A stretch of DNA of 64,000 nt from Acidipropionibacterium acidipropionici (GCF_001441165.1 NZ_CP013126.1:186001-250000), one strand, 5' to 3'. Shown: positions 19,032 to 28,559, counted from the stretch's first letter. Numbers and translations: made by a program. The notes: a model not told the origin generated them from the letters alone.

Positions 19032-19478
19032 TCAGGGCAGCGAGACCTCGGCCGGCGAGCTGAGGGCCGAACCCCGGAACTCTACGGTCACCGGCTTCGT
19101 GCCGGCCGGAACGTCGTAGTACGCGACCCCTGTGACCTTCTTCCCAGGGTGTATCTGCTTGAGGAAAATGCTCCCGTCCGCACCCATCGTTGCAGCAGAT
19201 GCCCTGTGCACCTTCCCGTTGGAATCCTTCACCGTGGTCTGGGCGGCCACGACGGTGACAACGCCCGATCCGTCGTTCCTGACCGTCATCGACAGCCTGC
19301 AGAACTGACCTTTCGGCAAGACCCTTCCCCGGCCGTCGCTCACGGATGCACCGCATTTCACGTCCATCACCGTGACAGTGAGATCCCCCGACGTCGCCGA
19401 TTCGCGTGCCCGCGTCGGCCATGCACAGCTCCAGACCAGCAGCAAGATCGCCAGGCCAGCCGGCACCAGTCTCGCCAT
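19032..19478 (-). CDS. Secreted DUF4352-like protein, unassigned
   Basis: This protein of about 148 residues has an N-terminal hydrophobic segment (LVPAGLAILLLVWSCAW) and an exported domain of beta-rich character (LTVTVMDVKCGAS, CRLSMTVRNDGSGVVTV, FRGSALSSPAEVSL) resembling DUF4352 or related Ig-like modules. The ATG at 19478 lacks a strong ribosome site; the open frame continues to 19640, but those residues look non-coding. The Cys after WS is not a good lipobox. It lies between two other DUF4352-like genes. Confidence 0.55.
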   Translation of the reverse strand: MARLVPAGLAILLLVWSCAWPTRARESATSGDLTVTVMDVKCGASVSDGRGRVLPKGQFCRLSMTVRNDGSGVVTVVAAQTTVKDSNGKVHRASAATMGADGSIFLKQIHPGKKVTGVAYYDVPAGTKPVTVEFRGSALSSPAEVSLP

Positions 19479-19710
19479 GGGAGATCTGGCCCCTAGGGCC
19501 ACATACCGCGGCCCATCATGGCGAGGACCTCTCCTGCCTGAATCCTGAATCGTCACCTCTGAATCGCCACCGCACCGTAGGCATCCGGGTCCAAGTAGTT
19601 GTTGGCGATGAACGAATCCATTTCGGCGCTGCTGCGACATGGGGCTTCCTTGGAGGGATGTGATTCACGGCGGTGTTGGAGCCGGACGCCATTCATCGCG
19701 TCGGAAGGTG

Positions 19711-19747
19711 TGTCGGGAGTTGGGCCGTCATTGCCCCAACTTCCGAC
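19711..19747. terminator. Hairpin downstream of the DUF4352 lipoprotein gene
   Basis: TGTCGGGAGTTGGG (19711-19724) pairs with CCCAACTTCCGACA (19734-19747) with one mismatch. It follows the minus-strand gene ending at 19769 by about 20 bp. Confidence 0.55.
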
Positions 19748-19768
19748 ACAGCATCAGGCCGAGCGGCC

Positions 19769-20335
19769 TCAGTTCTGGAACATCACAGGCTCGTGATCGA
19801 AGTCCGGGTTGACCTCCATGACGATGTCCTCGGGATTCGCGATTCCGTAGCCGACGGTGAACTTCGACTCGCGGCCGTTCAGCAACTTGGTGCTCGGTGC
19901 TCCTTCGAGACCGCCCTCGGAGTCATAGACCTCATCCCCCTCCTCGTTGTCCGACTGGACGGTCGCAGTGAACATGCTGGGGTCCATGGCCTTGCCCGTC
20001 TTGTTGACGATCCGGACCTCAAACTTGACGTAGTTGTCGTACTTGCCCTCGTCGGCGGCGTACTCGCTCGGGGTGAAGGCCTTCGGGGCGGAGACAGTCA
20101 CCGACAACCCGTCGGTGTACGTGTAGGCGGAACCGAACCTGGCTACCGCATCCTGGTCGGCCGAACTCTGGTCGCCGGCCGGCTCGGTGGCCTGGCCGTC
20201 GGCCGCGCTCGACTCTGCCGCCGCCGGCACGTTGGAACCCTCCCCTGCGTCGCCGGTCTCCGATGCGGGCACGCCGCAGCCGGTGAAGATGAGAGCGACG
20301 CCGGCGAGCGCCGCGATGATGGTGGTCTTGTGCAT
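19769..20335 (-). CDS. DUF4352-like lipoprotein
   Basis: This 188-residue lipoprotein has lipobox FTGC with Cys20, an acidic Ala/Ser linker and a C-terminal domain that is plainly paralogous to the one at 16656-17399. Shared blocks include DGLSVTVSAPK, ATVQSDNEEG, GAPSTKLLNGRE, FTVGYG and IVMEVNPDF. The ATG at 20335 has AAGGAG five bases before it. Function is unknown; the domain is extracytoplasmic. It diverges from the restriction operon, with an operator-like palindrome between them. Confidence 0.8.
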   Translation of the reverse strand: MHKTTIIAALAGVALIFTGCGVPASETGDAGEGSNVPAAAESSAADGQATEPAGDQSSADQDAVARFGSAYTYTDGLSVTVSAPKAFTPSEYAADEGKYDNYVKFEVRIVNKTGKAMDPSMFTATVQSDNEEGDEVYDSEGGLEGAPSTKLLNGRESKFTVGYGIANPEDIVMEVNPDFDHEPVMFQN

Positions 20336-20423
20336 TGTCACTCCTTGTGCGCTTGCCGTCGGCCCTCGCCGGCGGCGACATCACAACTGTGACCGAGGCC
20401 CGGTCTCTCCAGTGCCGATGATC

Positions 20424-20443
20424 CTGATAACCTCCCTTATCAG
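20424..20443. promoter_or_regulatory. Candidate operator CTGATAA-N6-TTATCAG
   Basis: A perfect 7-bp inverted repeat with 6-bp spacer stands in the 216-bp region between the divergent lipoprotein gene (start 20335) and the restriction operon (start 20552). The dimension and symmetry suit a dimeric HTH protein. Which regulator binds is unknown; the HTH-containing first gene of the restriction operon is one candidate. Confidence 0.45.
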
Positions 20444-20551
20444 CTTCTTCTGACTACGATCATCCCGTGCCGTCGGTCGTCCGCCCTAGAGTGCGGGCAT
20501 CACGGAAAGCACCACGGAGTGACGGAAAGACGGACGGAGAGGAGGTCTCGC

Positions 20552-22513
20552 ATGACCACCACGCTCTCCCTGGCTGACGTCGCCCGCCTGGCCGGCGTCC
20601 AACGCCCAGTCGTCTCCATGTGGCGGCGCCGACCCCTCCCCGACACCCCGTTCCCCACTCCCCAGCCCGACGGCCGCTTCCTGACAGACGACGTCGTGGC
20701 CTATCTGCGCACGACCGGCCGGGGCAACAATCCCGAACCCGAACTGGCAACAGACCTGGCCGTCACCGCCAGTCCCGCCGCCGCCGCCGCTGACCGCGCC
20801 GACGTCCTGGTCCTGCTGGCGGCCCGCGCGATCCTGGGTGGCGACGCCCTGACCGGCGTCGACGTCGAGGACCTCCTGGACGACGTCGAGGCCCTCGACC
20901 CCGACGACGAGTGGCTCTTCTCCGAGATCGAGGACGCCGACATCGACCGCCTCGCACCGCAGGCCGACGCCATCGCCGACAACGCCTACTCCACCGCCGA
21001 GGCCTACGAGGAGCTCAGGTCGCGCACCGCCCCGGGTGGGCTGGCAACCGACCTCATCACCACCCTCGCCGACATCGCCACCGCCCTCCTCGGAGAGAAC
21101 GGCACCCTCGTCGACGTCGACGCCACCGCCTGCGACATCGCCCTGGCCACCACCGCCGACGAGTCCCGGACGGCGACCCGCGTCCTGGTGGCCACCTCAC
21201 CCGCCCCGGCCCAGGGAAACACCGCTGTCCACACAACCACCGCGGCCACCGCACCCATCCGCCAGTGCCTGCGCCGCTACCGGGTTCACAGCCTGGCTGC
21301 ACGAACGACAGACCTGCTGGGCGACTGGGATCTCACCGAGGGCTCGGTCATCCTCGCCCGCGTCGCCCCCTCCCCGGGCGCCGCGATGGCCACCATCGAC
21401 GAGCTCACCCTCCACATGGACCCGACCACCACCGCGCTGGTCATCGGCCCGGCGTCGATCCTCATCGACGAGCTGCCGACCGATCAGGTGGGCGCCCGCG
21501 ACGCCTTCCTGCGCGACGGGCTGGTCCGGGCCGCCGTCCGCCTGCCCCGCGGGCTGCTGAGCGAGGGCGGCGGCGAGCACCTGGCCCTGTGGCTCATGGG
21601 CCCCGGCGACCCCGGGCACCTGTGGGCCGGCGACCTGTCGGGCATCGGTTTCGGGGAGTCGACGAGGCAGCAGCTTCTGGACGACGTCGTCGCGGCCGCC
21701 CGCGCATCCCACCACGGACGCCGCGCCTTCGCCCTGCTCCACCGCACCGACACCACCCGGCTGCTCGCCCGGTCGCTGCCGCTCACCGCCCTGGACGTCT
21801 CCCCCACCGACCCCTTCCCGGTCTCGGCGGCCGACGACGCCGCCCGGATGGCCGATCTCCTCCGCGAACTGGCCGCGCCCATGACCGACCCCTTCCACGA
21901 GGTCCGCCCCCGGGCGACCGGATCAGGATCAGCGGGCTCCTCGACCCTGGGCGATCTGGCCCGCAACCGGCTCATCCAGGTGCTCCCGGGCCATCGCTTC
22001 GAGCCCCTGCCTCCCGGACAGCAGCGGATGTGGACCGCCGAGACGGTGGCCTCACGCCGCCCCGACGCCGTCGACCTCATGACGCTGACCGCCCGCCACC
22101 CCGACGTCGCCCTCACCAGGCCCGGCGACGTCGTCTTCACCAGCGCCGGATCCCCGCACGCCGTGGTGGACGCCGAGGGCGGCTCCGCGGTCGCCGAACC
22201 GGCCAGGGTGCTGCGCATCTCCCCCACCGCATCCCTGTCCGCCCGGGCGATCGCGTCCGCCATCAACGCCCTGGCTCCCACCCCGGGCAAGGGGAGATGG
22301 CGGTCCTGGACGGTTCCGGTGGTCACCGGATCCCGCTCCGACGCCGAGGAGGCCCTCGCACGCGTCGACTCGTGGGAGGATCAGATCCGCACCCGACTCG
22401 ACCTGCTCGACGAACTGCGCCGCCTGGCGACCCGCTCGGTCACCTCCGGAGCGGTCAGCTTCGTCGACACCCATGCCAACCCCCGTGATGGAAAGGCCAG
22501 TGATGGCTCGTAG
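20552..22513 (+). CDS. HTH, degenerate N6-methylase-like and HsdS-like protein leading a type I restriction operon
   Basis: This 653-residue protein begins with a MerR/excisionase-like DNA-binding segment (LADVARLAGVQRPVVSMWRRR, residues 6-26, wing to about 55). The middle (about 85-420) follows the layout of N6-adenine methylases, including RDAFLRDGLVRAAVRLPRGLL near 315 and the strand ALWLMG, but the SAM site has decayed (LVDVDATACD where DPxxGxG is expected) and no NPPY/F motif is present. Residues near 520-635 resemble HsdS: PGDVVFTSAGSPHAVV, then a long terminal helix pair. The ATG at 20552 follows GAGAGGAGG. It overlaps hsdM by 11 bp. A regulator, specificity adaptor or defence sensor are possible roles; catalysis is unlikely. 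Confidence 0.7.
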   Translation: MTTTLSLADVARLAGVQRPVVSMWRRRPLPDTPFPTPQPDGRFLTDDVVAYLRTTGRGNNPEPELATDLAVTASPAAAAADRADVLVLLAARAILGGDALTGVDVEDLLDDVEALDPDDEWLFSEIEDADIDRLAPQADAIADNAYSTAEAYEELRSRTAPGGLATDLITTLADIATALLGENGTLVDVDATACDIALATTADESRTATRVLVATSPAPAQGNTAVHTTTAATAPIRQCLRRYRVHSLAARTTDLLGDWDLTEGSVILARVAPSPGAAMATIDELTLHMDPTTTALVIGPASILIDELPTDQVGARDAFLRDGLVRAAVRLPRGLLSEGGGEHLALWLMGPGDPGHLWAGDLSGIGFGESTRQQLLDDVVAAARASHHGRRAFALLHRTDTTRLLARSLPLTALDVSPTDPFPVSAADDAARMADLLRELAAPMTDPFHEVRPRATGSGSAGSSTLGDLARNRLIQVLPGHRFEPLPPGQQRMWTAETVASRRPDAVDLMTLTARHPDVALTRPGDVVFTSAGSPHAVVDAEGGSAVAEPARVLRISPTASLSARAIASAINALAPTPGKGRWRSWTVPVVTGSRSDAEEALARVDSWEDQIRTRLDLLDELRRLATRSVTSGAVSFVDTHANPRDGKASDGS

Positions 22514-24137
22514 ACCTGTGAAGGCCCAGCCCTCGACCCGCAAGGAGCTCAAGGACACCCTGTGGAAGGCGGCCGACAAGCTGCGCGGCTCGATGAGCGC
22601 CGCCCAGTACAAGGACGTCGTGCTGGGGCTCATCTTCCTCAAGTACGTCTCGGACGCCTTCAACGAGCGGCGCGAGCAGATCACCGAGGAGCTGCGCGCC
22701 GACGGCTACGACGACGAGGCGATCGCCGAGACCCTGGAGGATCGCGACGAGTACGCCTCGGGCGCCTTCTGGGTGGATCCCGACGCCCGCTGGGACTCCC
22801 TGGTGGCCGACGCGAAGGTGGCCGGGGAGACGACCATCGGCCAGCGGATCAATGAGGCGATGGATCTGCTGATGCACGACAACCCGTCGCTGGAGGGCAC
22901 CCTGCCGAGGCTCTTCAACCGGGACAATGTGGATCAGCGCCGGCTGGCCGAGCTGCTGGATCTGCTGAACTCGGTGCAGTTCTCCGGGATGGGGGCTGCG
23001 AAGGCGCGGGATCTTCTGGGCGAGGTGTACGAATACTTCCTGGCGAATTTCGCCTTGTCGGAGGGCCATCGGGGTGGGGAGTTCTACACCCCCGCATCTG
23101 TGGTGCGCGTGATCGTGGAGGTGCTTCAGCCCAGGAAGGGCCGGGTGTACGACCCGTGCTGCGGATCGGGCGGCATGTTCGTCCAGGCGGAGAAATTCCT
23201 GGACGCCCACGACGCCGACCCGACGAACCTGTCGGTCTACGGGCAGGAGCTCAACGAGTCGACGTGGCGGATGGCGAAGATGAATCTGGCCATCCACGGG
23301 CTCAACGGGGATCTGGGGCCGCACTGGGGAGACACTTTCGCGATGCCCTATCACGGGGACCGCCAGATGGACTACGTGATGGCCAATCCGCCCTTCAACA
23401 TCAAGGACTGGAGCCGCCGCGAGTCCGACCCACGCTGGGTCTACGGGGTGCCGCCGGCCAAGAATGCGAACTACGCGTGGATGCAGCACATCATCTCCAA
23501 GCTGGCGCCGGGCGGGATGGCCGGTGTGGTGATGGCCAACGGGTCGATGACGTCGACGTCGAACGGCGAGGGCGACATCCGGGCCCAGTTCGTGGAGAAC
23601 GACCTGGTCGCGGCCATGGTGGCGCTGCCCGACAAGCTGTTCCGCTCGACCGGGATTCCGGCCTGCCTGTGGTTCTTCGCGAAAGACAAAGGGGCCGGAG
23701 ACAGTGGCTCGGTGGATCGGCGCGGGCAGGTGCTGTTCATCGACGCCCGTGAGATGGGCTACATGATCACCAGGGCTCAGCGGGGATTGAAGGCCGAGGA
23801 GATCCAGCGGATCGCCGACACCTTCCACGCCTGGCGCGGGATGGAGCAGCTGAGTCTGGCTACCGCGGATGTCACGGTCGACGACGAGGACTCGGTCTCT
23901 GCTTCCGGGACTGAATATGAGGATGTGCCCGGATTCTGCAAGAGCGTGAGCATCGCGGAGATCAAGGACGCCGGATACGCGCTGACGCCGGGCAGGTATG
24001 TCGGAATGGCGGGAGCCGAGGAGGACGACGAACCCCTGGACGAGAAGATCGCGAGGCTGACGAGTGAGTTGAACAAGCAGCTCGACGAGGCCACGGCACT
24101 CGGTGCAACAGTGCGCGAGCAGCTCGGGAGGCTGTGA
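22503..24137 (+). CDS. hsdM: Type I restriction-modification methylase subunit
   Basis: This 544-residue subunit adds a methyl group to adenine at the sites chosen by HsdS. The N-terminal helical HsdM domain (LRGSMSAAQYKDVVLGLIFLKYVSDAF) is followed by the SAM-binding motif DPCCGSGG near residue 217 and the catalytic NPPF near 296. The ATG at 22503 has GAAAGG six bases before it; two upstream in-frame ATGs lack this. The stop overlaps the hsdS start by one base. Confidence 0.95.
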   Translation: MARRPVKAQPSTRKELKDTLWKAADKLRGSMSAAQYKDVVLGLIFLKYVSDAFNERREQITEELRADGYDDEAIAETLEDRDEYASGAFWVDPDARWDSLVADAKVAGETTIGQRINEAMDLLMHDNPSLEGTLPRLFNRDNVDQRRLAELLDLLNSVQFSGMGAAKARDLLGEVYEYFLANFALSEGHRGGEFYTPASVVRVIVEVLQPRKGRVYDPCCGSGGMFVQAEKFLDAHDADPTNLSVYGQELNESTWRMAKMNLAIHGLNGDLGPHWGDTFAMPYHGDRQMDYVMANPPFNIKDWSRRESDPRWVYGVPPAKNANYAWMQHIISKLAPGGMAGVVMANGSMTSTSNGEGDIRAQFVENDLVAAMVALPDKLFRSTGIPACLWFFAKDKGAGDSGSVDRRGQVLFIDAREMGYMITRAQRGLKAEEIQRIADTFHAWRGMEQLSLATADVTVDDEDSVSASGTEYEDVPGFCKSVSIAEIKDAGYALTPGRYVGMAGAEEDDEPLDEKIARLTSELNKQLDEATALGATVREQLGRL

Positions 24138-25240
24138 TGCTCCGCAAATTGACTGACTGCTGCGAGAGCATCGACTACGGTTTCACGCAGAGCAGCAGCG
24201 CCGAAGAGATCGGCCCGCACTTTTTGCGTATCACTGACATCGACCCGGAATGCATCGATTGGGAGTCGGTCCCATACTGCGAAGCCTCTCCGGCGGAGCG
24301 CAACAAGTACGCCTTGGCGGCGGGCGATATCGTAGTGGCACGAACCGGAGCATCAACAGGGAACTCACGATGGATAGAATCTCCGCACGGATCTGTTTTC
24401 GCATCGTACCTTGTGCGACTCGTAGCACGTCCAGAAGTAAATTCTCGATACCTGTCCTACGTGCTCAAAGGCGCACAATGGAATCACTACGTGAGCAGCA
24501 TTTCCAGCTCAAAGTCAGCGCAACCAAACATGTCAGCTTCTGCTATGGGTCAGTTCACGTTCGAGATCCACAGTCTCCCCGAGCAGCAGGCCATTGCGGA
24601 GGTGTTGGGGGCGCTGGACGACAAGATCGCCGCCAACCGCAAGCTCGTCACCACCAGCCTCACCCTCGCCGAGGCGGTGCACGACCTCGCCCTCTCCGAT
24701 GAGCAGCGCCCCTTGGGTGACTTTATGGAGTTCGCCTATGGAAAGTCTTTGCCTGCGACTCGACGCATCCCGGGTGAAGTCCCGGTCGTCGGAAGCGGCG
24801 GAGTCACTGGAAGTCACGACGAAGCACTGGTCAATCGACCCGGAATTGTCGTCGGGCGCAAGGGAAGTATGGGCACAGTGCGTTGGATGGATGAACCGTT
24901 CTTTCCGATCGACACGACGTTCTACGTCACGAACAAGACCGGAATCCCAGATCAGTTCTGGTACTTCTCACTTAAACAGGCCCGATTCGAGGGACTGAAC
25001 TCAGATTCTGCAGTTCCCGGCCTCAACCGAGAGGCCGCCTTGGAACAGCTGACGCGCACCCCGAGCGAAAGCGGAATCAAGCGTTTCGAGGATTTCGCGC
25101 TGCCGTTGTTCGAGCTTGCGACGGCCAACCGACGGGAATCACAAACCCTCTCCCAACTTCGTGACACTCTTCTTCCCGCCCTCATGGACGGGACCATCCG
25201 CGTCAAGGACGCCGAACGACTCACCGAGGAGGCGGTCTGA
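24137..25240 (+). CDS. hsdS: Type I restriction-modification specificity subunit
   Basis: This 367-residue protein has two target-recognition domains. TRD1 (residues about 5-135) ends at the conserved helix LPEQQAIAEVLGALDDKIAANRKL; TRD2 (about 195-310) is followed by the second helix region QTLSQLRDTLLPALMDG. The TRD parts have clearly more A/T at third codon positions than hsdM or hsdR, while the helix regions are G/C-rich like them, the usual sign of TRD exchange. GGGAGG lies five bases before the ATG. The recognised sequence cannot be predicted. Confidence 0.92.
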   Translation: MLRKLTDCCESIDYGFTQSSSAEEIGPHFLRITDIDPECIDWESVPYCEASPAERNKYALAAGDIVVARTGASTGNSRWIESPHGSVFASYLVRLVARPEVNSRYLSYVLKGAQWNHYVSSISSSKSAQPNMSASAMGQFTFEIHSLPEQQAIAEVLGALDDKIAANRKLVTTSLTLAEAVHDLALSDEQRPLGDFMEFAYGKSLPATRRIPGEVPVVGSGGVTGSHDEALVNRPGIVVGRKGSMGTVRWMDEPFFPIDTTFYVTNKTGIPDQFWYFSLKQARFEGLNSDSAVPGLNREAALEQLTRTPSESGIKRFEDFALPLFELATANRRESQTLSQLRDTLLPALMDGTIRVKDAERLTEEAV

Positions 25241-28200
25241 ATGATCAGTGAGGCCGACTGGGAGGCCGACATGCTCGACTGGCTCGGTGAACTGGGCTGG
25301 GAGCCGGGCACGGGCAGTGACATCGACGGCCAACGTCGATCTGCCGCCGACCTCGTCCTCCAGACCGATCTGCTCAACGCACTACGGCGTCTGAACCCCG
25401 ACGTCCCCGACCAGCGCCTGGCCGAGGCCGCCGCCGAGATCACCGCCCCGAAGTCCCAGGATGCGATCGCCGAGAACGAGCGCCTCCATGACTTCCTGGT
25501 CCACGGGTTCCGCGGCCTCACCTACATCGACACCCAGGGCCGCGAACAGACTCCCACCCTGCGTCTGCTGTCGGACAACCCCACCGAGAACACCTATCGC
25601 GCCATCCACCAGGTCACCATCGTCTCGGGCCAGCACTCCCGCCGCTTCGACGTCGTGCTGTACGTCAACGGACTGCCCCTGGTGATCGCCGAACTCAAGA
25701 AGGCGTCCGCGTCGGCCACCATCACCGACGCCTACAACCAGCTGCAGACCTATCTCGCCGAGTTCCCCACCGCCTTCCGCACCGTGGTCGCCACCGTCAT
25801 CTCCGACGGCCTGGAGGCGAAGTACGGCACGCCCTTCACCCCTTCGAACCACTTCACCCCGTGGAACCTCAACGACCAGGGCGACCGCATCGACGACGAC
25901 AACGAGGGCCTGCAGCACCTGTGCTACGGGCTGCTGGAACCGCGTCGCTTTGTCGACATCGTCAAGCACTTCGTCACCTTCGAACACGACGACGGCGTCA
26001 CCAAGAAGATCGCCAAACCGCATCAGTACATGGCGGTCCGCAAGGCCGTCGAGCGCACCCTGACGGCCGTCGACTCCAACGGGAAGGCCGGCGTCGTCTG
26101 GCACACCCAGGGATCCGGCAAGTCGATGGAGATGGAGCTCTACGCCAACCTGGTGATGAGCGATCCGAAGCTGCTCAATCCCACGATCGTCGTCATCACC
26201 GACCGGCGTGATCTCGACGGGCAGCTCTACGACACCTTCGCCCGATCCACCCTGCTCCCCGAGAAGCCCACACAGATCCGCCGGCGTCAGGAGCTGCGCG
26301 ACTCGCTGTCCAACCGCAATTCCGGGGGCATCTACTTCACCACCCTGCAGAAGTTCGGCCTCACCGATGAGGAGCGAGGGCGGGGCGCCGACCACCCCCT
26401 GCTCACCGACCGGCACAACGTCATCGTCATCGTCGACGAGGCCCACCGCAGTCACTACGACGACCTCGATGGCTACGCCCGCCACCTCAAGGACGCCCTA
26501 CCCCACGGCACCCTCATCGCCTTCACCGGCACCCCCATCAGCGAGCCCGAGCGCAACACCCGTGACGTCTTCGGCGACTACATCGACATCTACGACCTCA
26601 CCCAGGCCGTGGAGGACGGCGCCACCGTTCCGGTGCACTTCGAGCCGCGCCTGGTGAAGGTGTCCCTGGCCTCCGAACTGACACCCGAGGAGATCGACGA
26701 GGCCGCCGACAAGGAGACTGCCGGGCTCGACGATTCAGAGCGGGAGCGCATCGAGCGCACCGTCGCCGTCATCAACGCCATCTACGGGGCGCCCGAGCGC
26801 CTGGAAGCCCTGGCTCGCGACATCGTCACCCACTGGGAACGGCGCCGCGACCTCATGGACGAGTATCTGCAGCCCTCCGATCCCGATGACGATGCGGTGC
26901 CCCACGGCAAGGGGATCATCGTGTGCAGCACCCGGGAGATCGCCGCGAAGCTCTACGACGAGATCGTGAAACTGCGGCCCGGATGGCATTCCGACGACGA
27001 CCGCACCGGCGTCATCAAGGTGGTGTATTCGGGGTCGGCCTCCGACCCGGATCCGATCCAGAAGCATGTGCGCCGCGAGTCGCAGAACAAGGCCATCAAG
27101 AACCGGCTCAAGAACGTCAATGACGAGCTGGAACTGGTGATCGTCAAGGACATGATGCTCACCGGTTTCGACGCGCCTGCCTGGCACACCATGTACCTGG
27201 ACCGGCCACTCAAAGGCGCCCAGTTGATGCAGGCCCTGGCCCGGGTGAACCGCATTTTCCGGGGGAAGAAGGACGGGCTGCTGGTGGCCTACGCGCCGCT
27301 GGCCGACAACCTCAAGAAGGCGCTGGGGGAATACACGACCCGCGATGCGCAGAACGAGCCGGTCGGCAAGAACATCTCGGAGGCCGTGCGGGAGACCCGG
27401 CGTCTGGTGGAGGCGCTGCGGGCGTTGCTGGCCGGTTGCGACTGGCGACCGGTTCTGGCGGGGGGAGGACGCCGCGCCGCCAAGGACGCCGTCTCGATGG
27501 CCGTGAACTATCTGCGGTCGCCGAGCACTCCCGGGAACCGTGTCGAGGAGGGGCAGGCCACCCTCAAGGAGCGGTTCCGGATGCTGTCGGGGCAGCTGGG
27601 GAGGATGTGGGCCCTGTCGGCGGGTTCGGAGCATCTGGATGACCTGCGTCACGAGATCCGGTTCTACGAGGAGGTCCGCGGCTGGATGGCCAAGTGGGAC
27701 GCCCGGGAGAGGGAGGCCCTGGGCCAGCCGATCCCCGAGGATGTCCGGCGGATGCTCAAGGGGCTGGTGGCCGAGGCGACCGCGGCCGGGGAGGTCACCG
27801 ACATCTACGCCGAGGCTGGCATCGACCTGCCGGATCTGCGGGAGTTGACACCGGAGAAGGCCGAGGAGCTGGCCAGGAGCGACAAGCCGCAGCTGGCCAT
27901 CGAGGCCCTGCGGGACATGCTGATGGCCGAGGCGAAGGCCGCGACCGCGCACAACCTGACGCGGCGGACGATGTTCAGCGAGCGGATCAACGGCCTCATG
28001 ATCCGCTACACGAACCAGCAGCTGACGTCGGTGGAGGCCATCACGCTGATCCTCGGAATGGCGGGGGACGTCGCCGCCGAGGCGGCCCGCGGGGAGAGAT
28101 TCAACCCGCCGTTGAGCGCCGACGAGCTGGCCTTCTACGACGCCGTGAGCCAGAACGACTCGGCGGTGGAGTTGATGGGCGACGACGTCCTGGCCGAGAT

Positions 28201-28399
28201 CGCCCGGGAACTCGTGGGCGTGATGCAGCGGGACACCCGGACCGACTGGAGGGTCCGGGCCGATATGCAGGCCAAGCTCCGGGTGTCGATCAAGCGGCTC
28301 CTGCGCAAGTACAAGTACCCGCCGGACAAGCAGCCCGCCGCGGTGAAGCGCGTCATCGACCAGATGGAGGAGTTGGCACCAAGGTATCCGACGAAGTGA
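25241..28399 (+). CDS. hsdR: Type I restriction enzyme motor/nuclease subunit
   Basis: This 1052-residue protein has a PD-(D/E)XK-type nuclease region (FDVVLYVNGLPLVIAELKK, near residue 136-154) and an SF2 translocase with Walker A TQGSGKS near 288, the DEAH box in VIVDEAHRS near 397, motif III FTGTPIS and motif VI QALARVNRIFR. The long C-terminal helical part would contact HsdM. It starts directly after the hsdS stop. All three subunits look intact, so the system should be able to cut unmethylated DNA. Confidence 0.95.
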   Translation: MISEADWEADMLDWLGELGWEPGTGSDIDGQRRSAADLVLQTDLLNALRRLNPDVPDQRLAEAAAEITAPKSQDAIAENERLHDFLVHGFRGLTYIDTQGREQTPTLRLLSDNPTENTYRAIHQVTIVSGQHSRRFDVVLYVNGLPLVIAELKKASASATITDAYNQLQTYLAEFPTAFRTVVATVISDGLEAKYGTPFTPSNHFTPWNLNDQGDRIDDDNEGLQHLCYGLLEPRRFVDIVKHFVTFEHDDGVTKKIAKPHQYMAVRKAVERTLTAVDSNGKAGVVWHTQGSGKSMEMELYANLVMSDPKLLNPTIVVITDRRDLDGQLYDTFARSTLLPEKPTQIRRRQELRDSLSNRNSGGIYFTTLQKFGLTDEERGRGADHPLLTDRHNVIVIVDEAHRSHYDDLDGYARHLKDALPHGTLIAFTGTPISEPERNTRDVFGDYIDIYDLTQAVEDGATVPVHFEPRLVKVSLASELTPEEIDEAADKETAGLDDSERERIERTVAVINAIYGAPERLEALARDIVTHWERRRDLMDEYLQPSDPDDDAVPHGKGIIVCSTREIAAKLYDEIVKLRPGWHSDDDRTGVIKVVYSGSASDPDPIQKHVRRESQNKAIKNRLKNVNDELELVIVKDMMLTGFDAPAWHTMYLDRPLKGAQLMQALARVNRIFRGKKDGLLVAYAPLADNLKKALGEYTTRDAQNEPVGKNISEAVRETRRLVEALRALLAGCDWRPVLAGGGRRAAKDAVSMAVNYLRSPSTPGNRVEEGQATLKERFRMLSGQLGRMWALSAGSEHLDDLRHEIRFYEEVRGWMAKWDAREREALGQPIPEDVRRMLKGLVAEATAAGEVTDIYAEAGIDLPDLRELTPEKAEELARSDKPQLAIEALRDMLMAEAKAATAHNLTRRTMFSERINGLMIRYTNQQLTSVEAITLILGMAGDVAAEAARGERFNPPLSADELAFYDAVSQNDSAVELMGDDVLAEIARELVGVMQRDTRTDWRVRADMQAKLRVSIKRLLRKYKYPPDKQPAAVKRVIDQMEELAPRYPTK

Positions 28400-28559
28400 T
28401 CAGACACGATCGCCAAGTCGCCCCGCTGTCAGCCAAATTCCACGAAGTAGTGACGAAATCACCCACATCACGGGCTGCAACAGAAACCGAGACCGTTAGA
28501 CCTGAGACCCAATATACAAGGCACGACGGTATCTGAACAACAGTGGACATGTCAGTGGA

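Noticed and set aside
20552-22513. A standard active HsdM or PglX-type methylase
   Set aside because: The SAM-binding glycine motif and the NPPY/F catalytic motif are not present in the expected places.
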